Source of the DNA: Trebouxia sp. TZW2008
Taxonomy: Eukaryota > Chlorophyta > Trebouxiophyceae > Trebouxiales > Trebouxiaceae
Direction: 5' to 3'
DNA: 64,000 nucleotides
NCBI GenBank assembly: GCA_002118135.1
Contig: BDIU01000392.1
Location: 1-64,000, forward strand
Position 1 is the first letter of the stretch, and every line of letters starts with the position of its first letter. The notes beneath the pieces are model-generated. The model did not search any database, was not told the origin of the DNA, and saw nothing but the letters and a program-made list of their open reading frames with translations. Shown here piece after piece: positions 34,501-46,500 of this stretch. Both the position numbers and the translations under genes were made by a program.

Positions 34501-37500
34501 TGAAAGCATGCAAGCAAGGTTTACAAAACTCAATTGTGGTTGCAATTAATGAAGATCTTGAAACCGTACATACAGCAAGGCCTGCAAGCGATGCAGCAGC
34601 TCAAGCAACATCTTCATCAACTCATACAATTACTAAAGGCCCCATCATGGTTATGAATGCTGAAGCTTGAGCCGCATTGTAGCCTTTGGCAACTGCAATT
34701 CAAAGCACATTCCAAGCAAAATCCCAATAAAAGCATGCAAGCAAGTGTCACAGAACTCAATTGTTGTTGCAATTGTTGGAGATCTTGGAACCGTACTTAC
34801 AGCAAGGCCTGCAAGCGATGCAGCACCTCAAGCAATATCTTCATCAACCCACACAATTCCTACAGGCCCCATCATTATTCTAAATGTTGAAGCTTGAGCC
34901 ACATTGTAGCCTTTGGCAACTGCAATTCAAAGCACATTCCAAGCAAAGTCCCAATCAAAGCATGCAAGCAAGATTTACAAATCTCAATTGTGGTTGCAGT
35001 TGTTGAAGAACTTGGAGCCATACATACAGCAAGGACTTTGAGTCATGCAGCAGCTCAAGCAACATCTTCATCAACCCATAATATTTCTGCAGGCCCCATC
35101 ATTGTTCTAAATGCTGAAGCTTGAGCCCACACTAAAGCCTTTGGCAACTGCAATTCAAAGCACATTCCAAGCAAAGTCCCAATCAAAGCATGCAAGCAAG
35201 ATTTACAAATCTCAATTGTGGTTGCAGTTGTTGAAGAACTTGGAGTCATACATACAGCAAGGCCTTCAAATGGTGCAGCAGCTCCAGGCCAGACACTTGT
35301 CACATCACAACAGCATTTTGCCCAAGTTCTTGTTCTCATGTCACTGTCAAGCATGCATTCCACAGTCTTTGGTAAATGCAGACTATAGGCATGCGCCAAG
35401 CAGAGTTCTGTCCCCAGACATTCACTCACAAGCTTGCTTGTGGTCGCAGTTGTTGAGGAACTTGGAGCTGTCAACACAGCCTTTGGCACAGCAACTGAAG
35501 GCACACCTCAAGCAAAAGAAGCACAGAAGTATGAAACCTTGGTTGTTGATGCAGTTGTTGAAGAACTTGGAGCCATACATACAGCAGGGCTTGCAAGTGG
35601 TGCAGCAGCTCAAGGCAGAGGAGATACAGAATGAGGAGGGCCTGGAAGCTCAAATTTACAACTACAAGTGAGTCATGCTGCTGGTGCTGTGCAACACACA
35701 CTGATATTTCCTTGAGCCAAATTTGGGGTGAATCATGCTGCCTGTGCATTGCATAGGTTGATACATATGTTGCTGCATGTGATGCTGTGGTGGAGAGTCA
35801 AAGTTGCATTGACAGTTCAAGGCTCTGTCAGCCACGAGCTTTGATCAGTCATGTCAGACTGCAGCTCGCCCTGGACGTGTCTCTGAGCTTTGAACAGAAT
35901 CTTGGTGGTGAGAACACCATTGCTGAGTCATTGCAGCTCAACTGCATTGTTGTGCAAAATCATTGCCTCATCTTCAGATCATGAATTGACTGATTTCTTT
36001 CCTTTGATCTTACAGGGAGGAGAAGAGCGCAAGGGGCGCCAGGGCAGCAGATGTGGCTGAAAGAGCCCCAGCTAGGGCTGGTGGCCCTGTGCAGCTCACA
36101 AGTAAGTGCCCCTGAAGCTGGATCACGAATAGCATTAAACTTACCTTTTGCAAGGGACACTTTACAGCAGACAGGAAAGATGCCTGTTGTACTCACATAA
36201 CTGCCAGCTGCGTTCAGGATGGTAACGGGGCTCTTGGTGCATGCATGAAGTCCACTCTTTTTGAGGTTCGCACATGCACCAGATCCCCCATAGTCATTCC
36301 TGGAAGCCGTTGGCATATGCATGTGTGCAGCTGTCACCCTGTCTTATTGATGCATGGCTGGCTTGGCTTGACAAGTACGCGGGCAACATGACTGTTGTAC
36401 CCACATGAAGGCCAGCGGCAATCAGAATGACCTGGGGCACTTGGAGGTGTCCATAGCTCACATACTGTGAGCTTTGAACACCCATCTGATAGCCCATGAT
36501 CACTCCTGGAAGCCATTGGAATACCCCTGTGTGCAGCTGTCAGGTTGTCTGCGTCAGCACAGCTGACTTGGCTGGAAAGCAGGCCGGCAACATGACTGGT
36601 GTGTCGACATGAATGTCATTTGCATTCAGGATGACCCTGCAGCTCTACAATGTGACTGCAGCCCTCAGTGTGAGAGCTGCAGCCATTTCAGAACGATTTG
36701 TGATTCCTCCTGACAGATATTGGCATGTGCATGCGTGCAGCCATCACGCTGTCTGCTTGATGAGCGCCTGGCTTGGCTGACAAGTAAACGGGCAACATGA
36801 CTGTTGTACCAACATGAGTGTCAGCTGCATTCAGGATGAGCATGGGGCACTTTGGCTTGATCATAGCCCACTCTTCGTGAGCTTGACGCAAGCGCAAAGT
36901 GCCGCGCGATCACTTTCCAATGTTGCTGTCACATGCATGTGTGCAGCTGTATGCTTTCTGTTGGCTACACAGCCAGCTTGGCTGACCAATAGGCTAGCAA
37001 CACGACTGTTGTGCCGACATACATGTCAGCGATATTCTGGATGACTATGGGGCACTTGCCTATAGCCCCGTCTCTGTGAGCTTGACAAAGGCTCAAAATG
37101 TCCCATACTCGTTTCTCAGTGCTGCTGTCACATGCGTGTATGCAGCTATCATGCTGTCTGCTCGCTACATAGCCAGCTTGGCTTAACAGGACTTAAGGTA
37201 AAAGCTCTTTTTTGATCACTTCTCAGTGCCGGTGTCACATGCATGGCTGCAGCTATCATGCTGACTGCTCGCCACAGCCAACTTGGCTTGACAGAACGCG
37301 CAGCAGAAGCTCCTGTTTGACTCTGATGGCTAGCTGTACAGCGCTAGCTCCGAAATGAATACAGTCATCTCTTGATACAAGGATACTTGATACAAGGACA
37401 CTCAATATAAGGACACTCGATATAAGGACATTCTTGACATCAGGACAATGCAACCGGGAACCAAACACTGCATTGTGACTACAGTGGTACTTCTCAGTAA

Positions 37501-40500
37501 GGACAATTTCATGTACAAACATTCTTTCTGGTAAACATTGCAGTCGTCACATTGAGAGATGACTGTAGTCATGTTTTGGCAAGCATACAGCTTTGCAGTG
37601 GCAAGACAGGACTTGGCACACATGCCTGGCACTGTCTGCTAGAAAGGGTAACAACGATTATTGCTGCTGTTGTTACAGCTTTACAGACAGTGCTGCTGAT
37701 GCTTATGGATCAATCGGCTGCAAGCTGATGTTTGGCCTGCTGGGACAGCAACTTCTCTTTGTATGGACACTCAATGTAAGGACGTTCTTGACGTAAGGAC
37801 ATTCTTGACGCAAGGACATTCTCGACGTAAGGACAATGCAATTGTTAACCAATCACTGCATTCTGATTGCTGAGGCACCCCTGAGTGAGCACAATTTGAT
37901 GTCAGGACAAACCTGTTGAGAACCAAAGCAGTTGTTACAAAGAGAAGTCACTGTCATGGGCCTTAAGACGTGAATTGCAAGCAAATTGTGCCTCAGCTGT
38001 ATGTTTGGCCTGATGGTCATGCATCAACAATCAATGGGGGTCGTCACATGGGGCTGACACAGATAGCATCTGCAACATTAAGTTGATGCACTGCAGCCTC
38101 AAGCTGCAGCATGCTTGATCAGCCAGTGACTGGGATCTTGTACAGCTTTCCTGACAGTGCCCAGCAAGCAAAGCTGTCCCCAACTTTAAGAGCATTCAGC
38201 GTGTCCAGCACACAGCTGCTGTGTTTGTTGCATTGTCAAATTTGTACCTGATGTCTGCAAGCGGCATGTCAGCAAATTGTGGTCACTGCAGTTGCAAGTA
38301 CAACACAGCTCAGCTACATGCGAAATCTGCTGTGCCCAACAATCTTCCAACTACAAATGATATTATTGCCTAAGCCTTTGTGTCTGGAGCACACAGCTGG
38401 TACGTTTTATGCCTTGCTGACTTAGTTTGTGGTGACTGCAGGCGGCATGTCAGCAAACATTGCCACTTTTGAGAATTTTATCAAGCAGTCAGAGGAGAGT
38501 CAGGGCACCGTCGTGACGGTGTTACGCCAGGGTTACCTGCACAAGCGCAGCAGTAACATGCGGCGCGAGTGGAAGCGCCGCTTCTTTGTGCTAGACTCGC
38601 TAGGCGTGCTGTACTACTACTCAAACAAGGTACACTGCAATCATTTCAAATTTATGTCACGTGCACTTTCAGCGCCTTGCTTCAGATGACTCATCAACAC
38701 CAACATCGCCAGCGTTGTTACGCTTGCAAGTGAGGTCCAAACAGCCTGCTAGTTTCGTGCAGAAGCAATGACATGACCATCTTCACCGTGTACTTGCCTG
38801 CTAGCAAGGGTGAAGCACCCTGCTAGATGCATAGAGAAGCAATGATTTAACCACTATCGCCTTGTACGTGCGTGCTGGCAAAGATTTAGATATCTGATGA
38901 TTGTGAGAATGCTTTGTGTTGCTGCCTCTACCTGGCAGGGTGACATGGTCATATCTGCAGGAACGCATAGACAACAAGAAAACAAGGCAGAACACAGTGA
39001 ATCTGCTGACCAGTACCATCAAAGCTGGAGCTGATGAGGAAGGGTTGCGCCATTGCTTCCGAGTTGTCTCACCAGAACGGGAATACGTCTTGCAGGCAAG
39101 CTGACCTTGTTTATTTATCTTTGTTGCTGTTGACAGCGTTGTTGTCATGGTCATTGGCATTGCCATTGCAGTTGTTGTTGTTGTTGTTGTTGTTGGGCAT
39201 TGAGTATAGCATTGGCATGATCATTGTCACTGGCATCAGCATTGCCACTGTCATTGTTGTCATTGCCATTGCCATAAGCATCAGCATTGTCACTGTAATT
39301 TGTTGTTGTCGTCTGTCACTGTTGATAGGCTTGTCATTGTCGTTGCATTGACCAGCTTGAAATTAGCATAGCTGAAACTGCTGGACTGTAGACACCTGCG
39401 CGCACCAAGTCCAGCTTTGGTTGCAGACAGCATTTGTACACTTCCTTTTGGATCAGGGTCATACCAAATTTTTGCATAAACTAGCTGGCAGACTCCAGTG
39501 CAAATCTATCATGTACAAAGCACGAGTTTCTGTCAGTGCCTCACTGCGGGGCTTGCCGTTTATGCCGTTCATCTGCGTACAATGACATGCAGTCATGGTT
39601 CATTGATGGTCTTGGGTCAGATTTCATCGCCTTTCTTGTGCCTTGCAGGCGGAGAATGATCTGCCTGTCCAGTGTGGCTGGTGGTCATTCAGGGTGTGAC
39701 TGACTGTCTGCTGAATGGCAATGCCCAATCACCTTTCCACTGACATCCCTGTTGTTGCTGCAGCACTGCCATTGTAGTGGGAAATTTAAGCAAATAGTCC
39801 TGTTGGGTTTTGCATAGAAGATGACATAGGTGCACAAGAACGGATGGAAGCCGTCCAGGGCTTCACTGCTTGCCTGATGAATGGCAATGGCATTTATGCC
39901 ACTGTGCGTTTACCCACACTGACAGTAGCTCCCACTGTACTGAGGAACGATGTGTTGTGTTACAGGCAGAAGATGATTTAGACGCACAGGAATGGATGGA
40001 AGCTATTCAGGGCGTGACTGCCTGTTTGCTGAACGGCAACGTGGACATTGACGCCCTGAGCAGAGCCCAGCCCCGCCCCACCAAGCCCACCCACAGTCGT
40101 CAGGGCAGCAGGGCAGGTGATACCTTTTCACTGCTTGGACCTTGACACCTGTGACTTGTCCTTGCAAAGCTCCTGTAGTATCTGCTGAATGACAGCGTGC
40201 ACACTGACGCCCTGAGCAGAGCCCAGCCCCACCCCACCAAGCCCACCCACAGCTGCCAGGGCAGCAGAGCAGGTAAATCTTTCTTGAGTCTTTAGTATCC
40301 TCAACCCTGACCTTACTGTGACTTTGTCAATGCAATCAACCCGATTTGCTTGTAATGTGAGTGTAGAGGCATTGAGCAGAGCCCAGCCACGACCCTCAAA
40401 ACCCACCCATAGCCGCCAGGGCAAGAGAGCAGGTAATCCGCTTTCACTGCTTAAGGCCTCCAGGGTCTGTCAGCTCACCAAATGACATCAGCTTCTCCCC

Positions 40501-43500
40501 AATGGCCAGTGCATCTGTCATTGCTCACTGACTGACACTAACATCAAGTTTTTGACTGTCGTGTCAATGCTTTGCCAATGCTGCTCCAGGGTCTGACAGC
40601 TCAATGATTGTCAATGCTGTTCCGGGGTCTATCAGCTCGCTCGATGATATCAGCTTTTCAACAATGGCCAGTGCTTCGACCAAGGATGGCTCAGACATGT
40701 TGGTCTGCTTCACTGCATGTCAATGCTATCAAGTCGTTTACTGCTGTGTAAGTGATGTTCCAGGGTCAATCAGCTCACTGACTGTCCATGATGCTCCAGG
40801 GTCTGTCAGCTCACTGGATGACATCAGCTTTTCCCCAATGGCAAGTGCCTTGACCAAGGATGGCTCAGATGTGTCAGTCTTCTCCAACGGCATGGCTCCT
40901 GCTGATTTTGAGCCCAGCAGATCTTCGCTAGAGGTAAGCACATCAGCATACATTGCATTTTGAAACTATAAAGTCAAACAGTCAGAGACCAAACATGGCT
41001 CAGATGTGTCAGTGTTCTCCAATGGCATGGCCCCTGTTGACTTTGAGGGCAGCAGGTCTTCACTAGAGGTAAGCACATTAGTATACAGCTAGAAAAGGCT
41101 GTCGATTTGAAGGCGATGCCTCCTCTGCAGATAGACTAGCCATATTGCTGTAGGCATCAGTCATCGTTGCCTGCGACATCATGCTCTGACCGCTTGTATG
41201 GTTTGAGCTTGGCGAAGCCTGTTTGGGAGCGTGCTGCTTTTTTGGAGTCACTGCCCAGCATGTCTGGTGACAAATGTCATGTATATCATGGCTTGAAAAA
41301 CATTTCCTTTGAGCTCTAGCCCTGGCAGCAGGGGCTGCAGCTCTGCAGTTACTCATGCTGGTCAAACAGCACCCAAGAAACTTGGAAGCCTGTTTGATAG
41401 CATTCATTACTTGCAGAGAATGCGGCTTCAGCTACAAGGGCTGTTGTTTTGGAGCAAACACCTGCACTGCATCCTGACCAGCCGTGCTGTGCAGTCACTG
41501 ATCAAGTGCCAGCATGACCGAGTCCAACTCTGCTGTGCCTTACAGCTTGCAAGGCATCTGTCCTTTGAGCTGAATCTGCAGGTGTTCATGTTAGTGAAAT
41601 AGGGGCCACAAATGACGCAAGCCTGTTACACAAGGTTGAACACATGCAACGAGCACAGCTACAGATATCAGGGCTGTTTGTTTGGAGGGGATGATTCCTC
41701 TGCATTTTGACCAGCCATACTGTTGCAATCACTGATCAAGTGCTAGCATGTCTGGTTTCAATTGAGCTGTGTCTCATGGCTTGGAGGTTCGTCTGTCCTT
41801 TGAGCTGTAGCCCTTGCAGCAGGCGCTGCCCTGCAGGTCTGCATGCTGGTCAAACAGCACCCAAGAAGCTTGGAAGCCTGTTTGACAGCATGGTTACCTG
41901 CCAAGAATTTGGCTTCAGCTACAAGGGCTGTTGTTCTAGAGGAGAAGCTGCCTCTACCTCTTGAGCAGCCATACCATTGCAAACCCTGGTCAACTGCCAT
42001 ACTGCTGCAATCCCTGATCAAGTGCTAGCATGTCTGGTTTCAATGGAGCTGTGTCTCATGGCTTTGAAGTGCGTCTGTCCTTTGAGCTCTGGCCCTGGCA
42101 GCAGAGGCTGCACCTCTGCAGGTCTTCGTGCTGGTCAAACAGTAAATTAGAGGCTTGGAAGCCTGTTTGATAGCATTGGAGCTCTGCAGAGAATGTGCCT
42201 TCAACTACAAGGGCTGTTATTTTGAAGGAAAAGTTTCCTCTGCACCTTCATCAGCTGTACTGTTGCAATCACTGGTCAAATCTTAGCATGAATGACTGCA
42301 ACTTTGATGTGCCTTATGTTTTGAAAGGCGTCCTTGCTCTGAGCTATACCATTTGCAGCAGGGCTTGCATCTGTGCCAGATTTTGTGCTTGTGGTACAGC
42401 TCAAAATTCAGCATCTCTGATTGCACCTGTGTCCTGATGAGAGGCGGCTTGCCTTTGAGTTTCAGCCCTTGCAGCAGGGCTTGCACCTCTGCAGGTCTTT
42501 GCGTGGGTGAAACAGCATCAAAGAAACTTGGAACCCTGTGATAGCTTCCCGCAGACTTGCGGAATGTGGCTTCAGCTACAAGGGCTGATGTTCTCAAGAA
42601 AATGCTTCCTCTGCACCTTGTACAGCCATGCTGTTGCAGACACTGGTCAAATCTCAGCGTGTCTGGCTGCAATTGTGCTGTTTCTTATGGCTTGAAAGGC
42701 GTCTTTGCTTTGAGCTATACCCGCGGCAGCAGGGCCTGCACCTGTGCCACATTTTCCTTCAGTGAAACAGCTTAGAATTCAGCATGTCTGACTGCAAATT
42801 TTTCGCCTTGTCGCTTTTTGCAGCGTTCTGAAAGCAGTCTGTGGCTCATGTCAAAGCCAGGTGTATATGCTGCAGCAGTATTAGCAGCATTTGCTGCACC
42901 TGGAGTCCTCATTCGCCTCCATCCCGGTCAGTGTTGTCAAGAATCTGGTCTTGACGTACGTCACTTCTAGGTGTGTGTGCTGCAGGACCAGCAGCATTCG
43001 CCCCACTCAGTGTCATCTCCGCACCGGCGCAGCACCTTAGGTCCCTCCCCCCTCTCCTTGAAGGGGCGCCCCCACCATGGCCACTCCAGCAGCATGCCCT
43101 CCATCAATATGGGCTCTTCTTCTGCTCGCAACTTGCAGCATCGCAATTTTGGTCAGGTACGCTTTCTGTCGATGTGCTCTGGTGTTGTTTGCATGCATTT
43201 GACTGAGTCTGAGCTGCAGCAAAGCAATTTGGGTCTGATATGCCGATGGAAAAGTGATACTGATGCTGGTACGGTTGCATACAATGTTCACGTCTACGTC
43301 CAGCCTGTTTCAGCCACTCCAGCAGCATGGCCTCTGTCAACATGGGCTGCTCTGCTGCTTGCCTGCATACCCAGCCTCTACCAGCTTGATTTGACAGACT
43401 CGTGGCCTGCATGAGGATGCAGGCAGGAAGGTTGTCCCTGAAAGCAGCAGGCAGAACATCCTCGTGCAGGTGCCCAGATGCTTGGGCATCTACGTCATGG

Positions 43501-46500
43501 ACTTCGGTCACAGGTCAATTTGATGAGCAGCTGACTGTATGTTCGGTCTCAACCAGCTTGACTGGCTGTCTTGACCTGAACATTGACACAGACAGGCGGG
43601 CTGTCCTCACCAAGCAGCAGCAAGCTGTTTGCAAGGGCCTCATCCACAAAGAGTCCCCTGCAGCTACACCAGAAACCCCGTCTGTGAGTGTGTATCATAG
43701 GCCTGAATGTGAACGCAGGCAGGTGGGCTGTTCCCTCAAAGCAGCAGCAAGCTGTTTGCAAGGGGACCATCTTCCGAGGGTCCAATGAAAATGCTGTAGC
43801 AAGTAGCAAGCTAGACTCTTAGGGTACTTCATTGGCCTGGATGTGCATGCAGGCAGGTGGGCTGTTTCCTCAAAGCAGCAGCAAGCTGTTTGCGAGGGGA
43901 TCAGCTTCCGAGGGTCCAATGGAAATGCTGTCGCAAGCACCAAGCTAGATTCTTAAGGTATATAATTGGCCTGCACGTGAATGCAGGCTGGTGGCCTGTC
44001 CCCTCAAAGCAGCAGCAAGCTGTTCGCAAGGGCCTCATCTGGAAAAAGCCCAATGGAAGTGCTGCGGCGGATACCCGGCAACCATCTGTGCTGTGATTGC
44101 GGCTCTCCAGAGCCGGATTGGGCCTCACTCAACCTGGGAGTGCTGCTGTGCATAGAATGTTCAGGGATACATCGCAAGAAGGGTGTGCACATCTCCAAGG
44201 TGAGGCAGATACGTGCAAGACAGATGCGGGTACGATGGCATGCACACATGATGACATGTACCAGCAGCTGCGCATATAGATGACACACATACTTGATCAG
44301 CTGCATGGCTTGGATGCTTGCACATGCACCTTGACTTGAGCTGAGCGATTGAGGCACTACCATGACTCATGTTCAGCCTCACAGTGAGCACGCCACAAGA
44401 GTTTTAGGTTTTGGTATGGGCGCAATGCTTGCAGGTGCGCAGTCTGACCCTGGATGTCAAAGTGTGGGACGAGGCGGTAGTCGGTATGATGGAGCGCATC
44501 GGCAACAATTTGGCCAATCCATAGCTGCTCAGGGTGTTATATGACTTGCACGCTTGCAGATGTGCAGTCTGACCCCAGAAGTGAAGATCTGGAGCAAAGC
44601 TGTTCCATCCATCGACACCACAAGCTTGGGTTTAATGTGAGTGACATGCTTGCAGGTGCGCAGTCTGACCCTAGATGTGAAGGTATGGGACGAGGCAGTA
44701 GTCGGTATGATGGAGCGCATCGGCAACAACGCAGCCAATGAAGCCTGGGAAGCTGAGCTCGTCACTGAGAGCGCCAAGTGAGTTCACCTTCTACAAAGCA
44801 AGTTACTTGCAAGACAGTTCCTGTGAAAAGAAGAAAGAAAAAAAAAGAAAAGTCTACGCCGTTGGGCGTCACAACGGGCGCCTCTGTCTAAAGGGGCAGC
44901 CCAAGATTGCTGCTTTTTGAAAGCAATCTTGGGCTGCAACAACCCACAATGTGAAATAGAAAAAAGGGTGGTCCCCATCTGTTGATAAATGTGCACATGG
45001 AGGCTTGGGGATTGTCATGGTGGCTGTCAGATGGTCAGGGAATTGTCCTATGGACTGTGAAAAACCTTCTGCCTATGTAGAGCCTGATGTACTGTCCTGC
45101 ACATCTGAAGCAGCTGCGGGATGCCACTGTTTCTGGGGTGGTACTGCGGCCAAGTACTCCTTGTGTATCTGTCCTCAAGCTTCAGGCTGGCCCTTTTAGC
45201 TTTGGCCAGTTTCAGCTACTTTCTGACAGCTCTTGCTACCTTGCCCTGCCCTACTGCAGTTGTTTGGTCGCTTGCATGGTTCTGCTCCCCTCTGCCTCAT
45301 GCATTGCAGCATTGACGTGCCAGTATTGACACAGACATAGGCATATGCCTGATGCTGCCTTGCATCACTATACCTTGCCAGCACTGATGTGAGACAGCTT
45401 ACCTGCATTGAGGTTCACTCAGCAAGCGAGGCTTGAGCTGTGTGATGTGTCTGATACAAGGCGGATAGCTGGATGTGGTGCAGCCGCGATGGGGATGATA
45501 GCACTGCCCCACTGTGGCCTGCCATCAATCAGACAAAGCCTCAATGTTAAATCTCATCCAGGAAATGGAAGTTGACCTGTGGTGTTGTGTCTGGTACAAG
45601 GCGCATGGTTGGGTGTGGTGCAGCTGTGATGGCAATGACAGCCCTGAGCCTCCGGAAGGAAGTTCTGGCCTGGCACGCACTGGCTCTGCTGGCAGTGGAC
45701 CCAGGTACTAGTTCCACCTTTTCACACTCAGCTTTTTTGACATCCACTTTTGAATTGGTACAGGGCGGATAGCTGGGTATGGTGCAGCCGTGATGGGGAC
45801 GACAGCCCTGAGCCCCCAGAAGGAAGTTCTGGCCTGGCACGCACTGGCTCTGTTGGCAGTAGACCCAGGTAATAGTTCCACCTTTTCACTCCCAGCTTTT
45901 GCCATTAGGCACAATGTGCCCTATTGACTGATGTCAAGCCAACAGCTCTGTATGGCTACAACATGTTAGACCAAAGGCTGTGTTGCACGGGCCAGATCTC
46001 CGCCTCTGTTGTCTACCTCTGCTCATCTGCCTATCCCTATGATCATAGCAGACTGTCAGCAAACCATTGCAGAGGGCAGTGAAGCAGAGGTAGCTGCAGA
46101 TAAAAAAAAGATTGTTATGCAGACAGCTTCTATCTGAGATGTTTGGAAATTAGGGGTCTGTACTTCTTATCTGATGCAAGTTCAGAATGCCTAGACAGAA
46201 GCATAGTCAAAGTCCCTGCCTCTGTCATCTACCCCTTCATCTTGTCCTTCTTCAATGATCGTTGCAGAGCATCATTGGAGAAGGAAAAGAAGCAGAGGTA
46301 GTTGCCAGAGGAGACGGGTTTTGTCATGCAGACAGCTTCTGTCTGAGATGTTTGCAACTGAGGGTCTATGCTTGTTATCTGATACAAGACTACTGTGTCC
46401 TAGACAGAAGCATCTTCTGCATGGGCAGGGTCTCTGCCTCCGTCATTTGTTTCTGCTATGCAGCTTTTCCCAATGGTCACAGCAGACTCATAGCAAACCA

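Noticed and set aside
45600..45710. Second copy of ArfGAP exon 15 as the true exon
   Set aside because: Its acceptor leaves the wrong phase relative to exon 14, whereas the copy at 45764 joins both neighbours exactly in frame.
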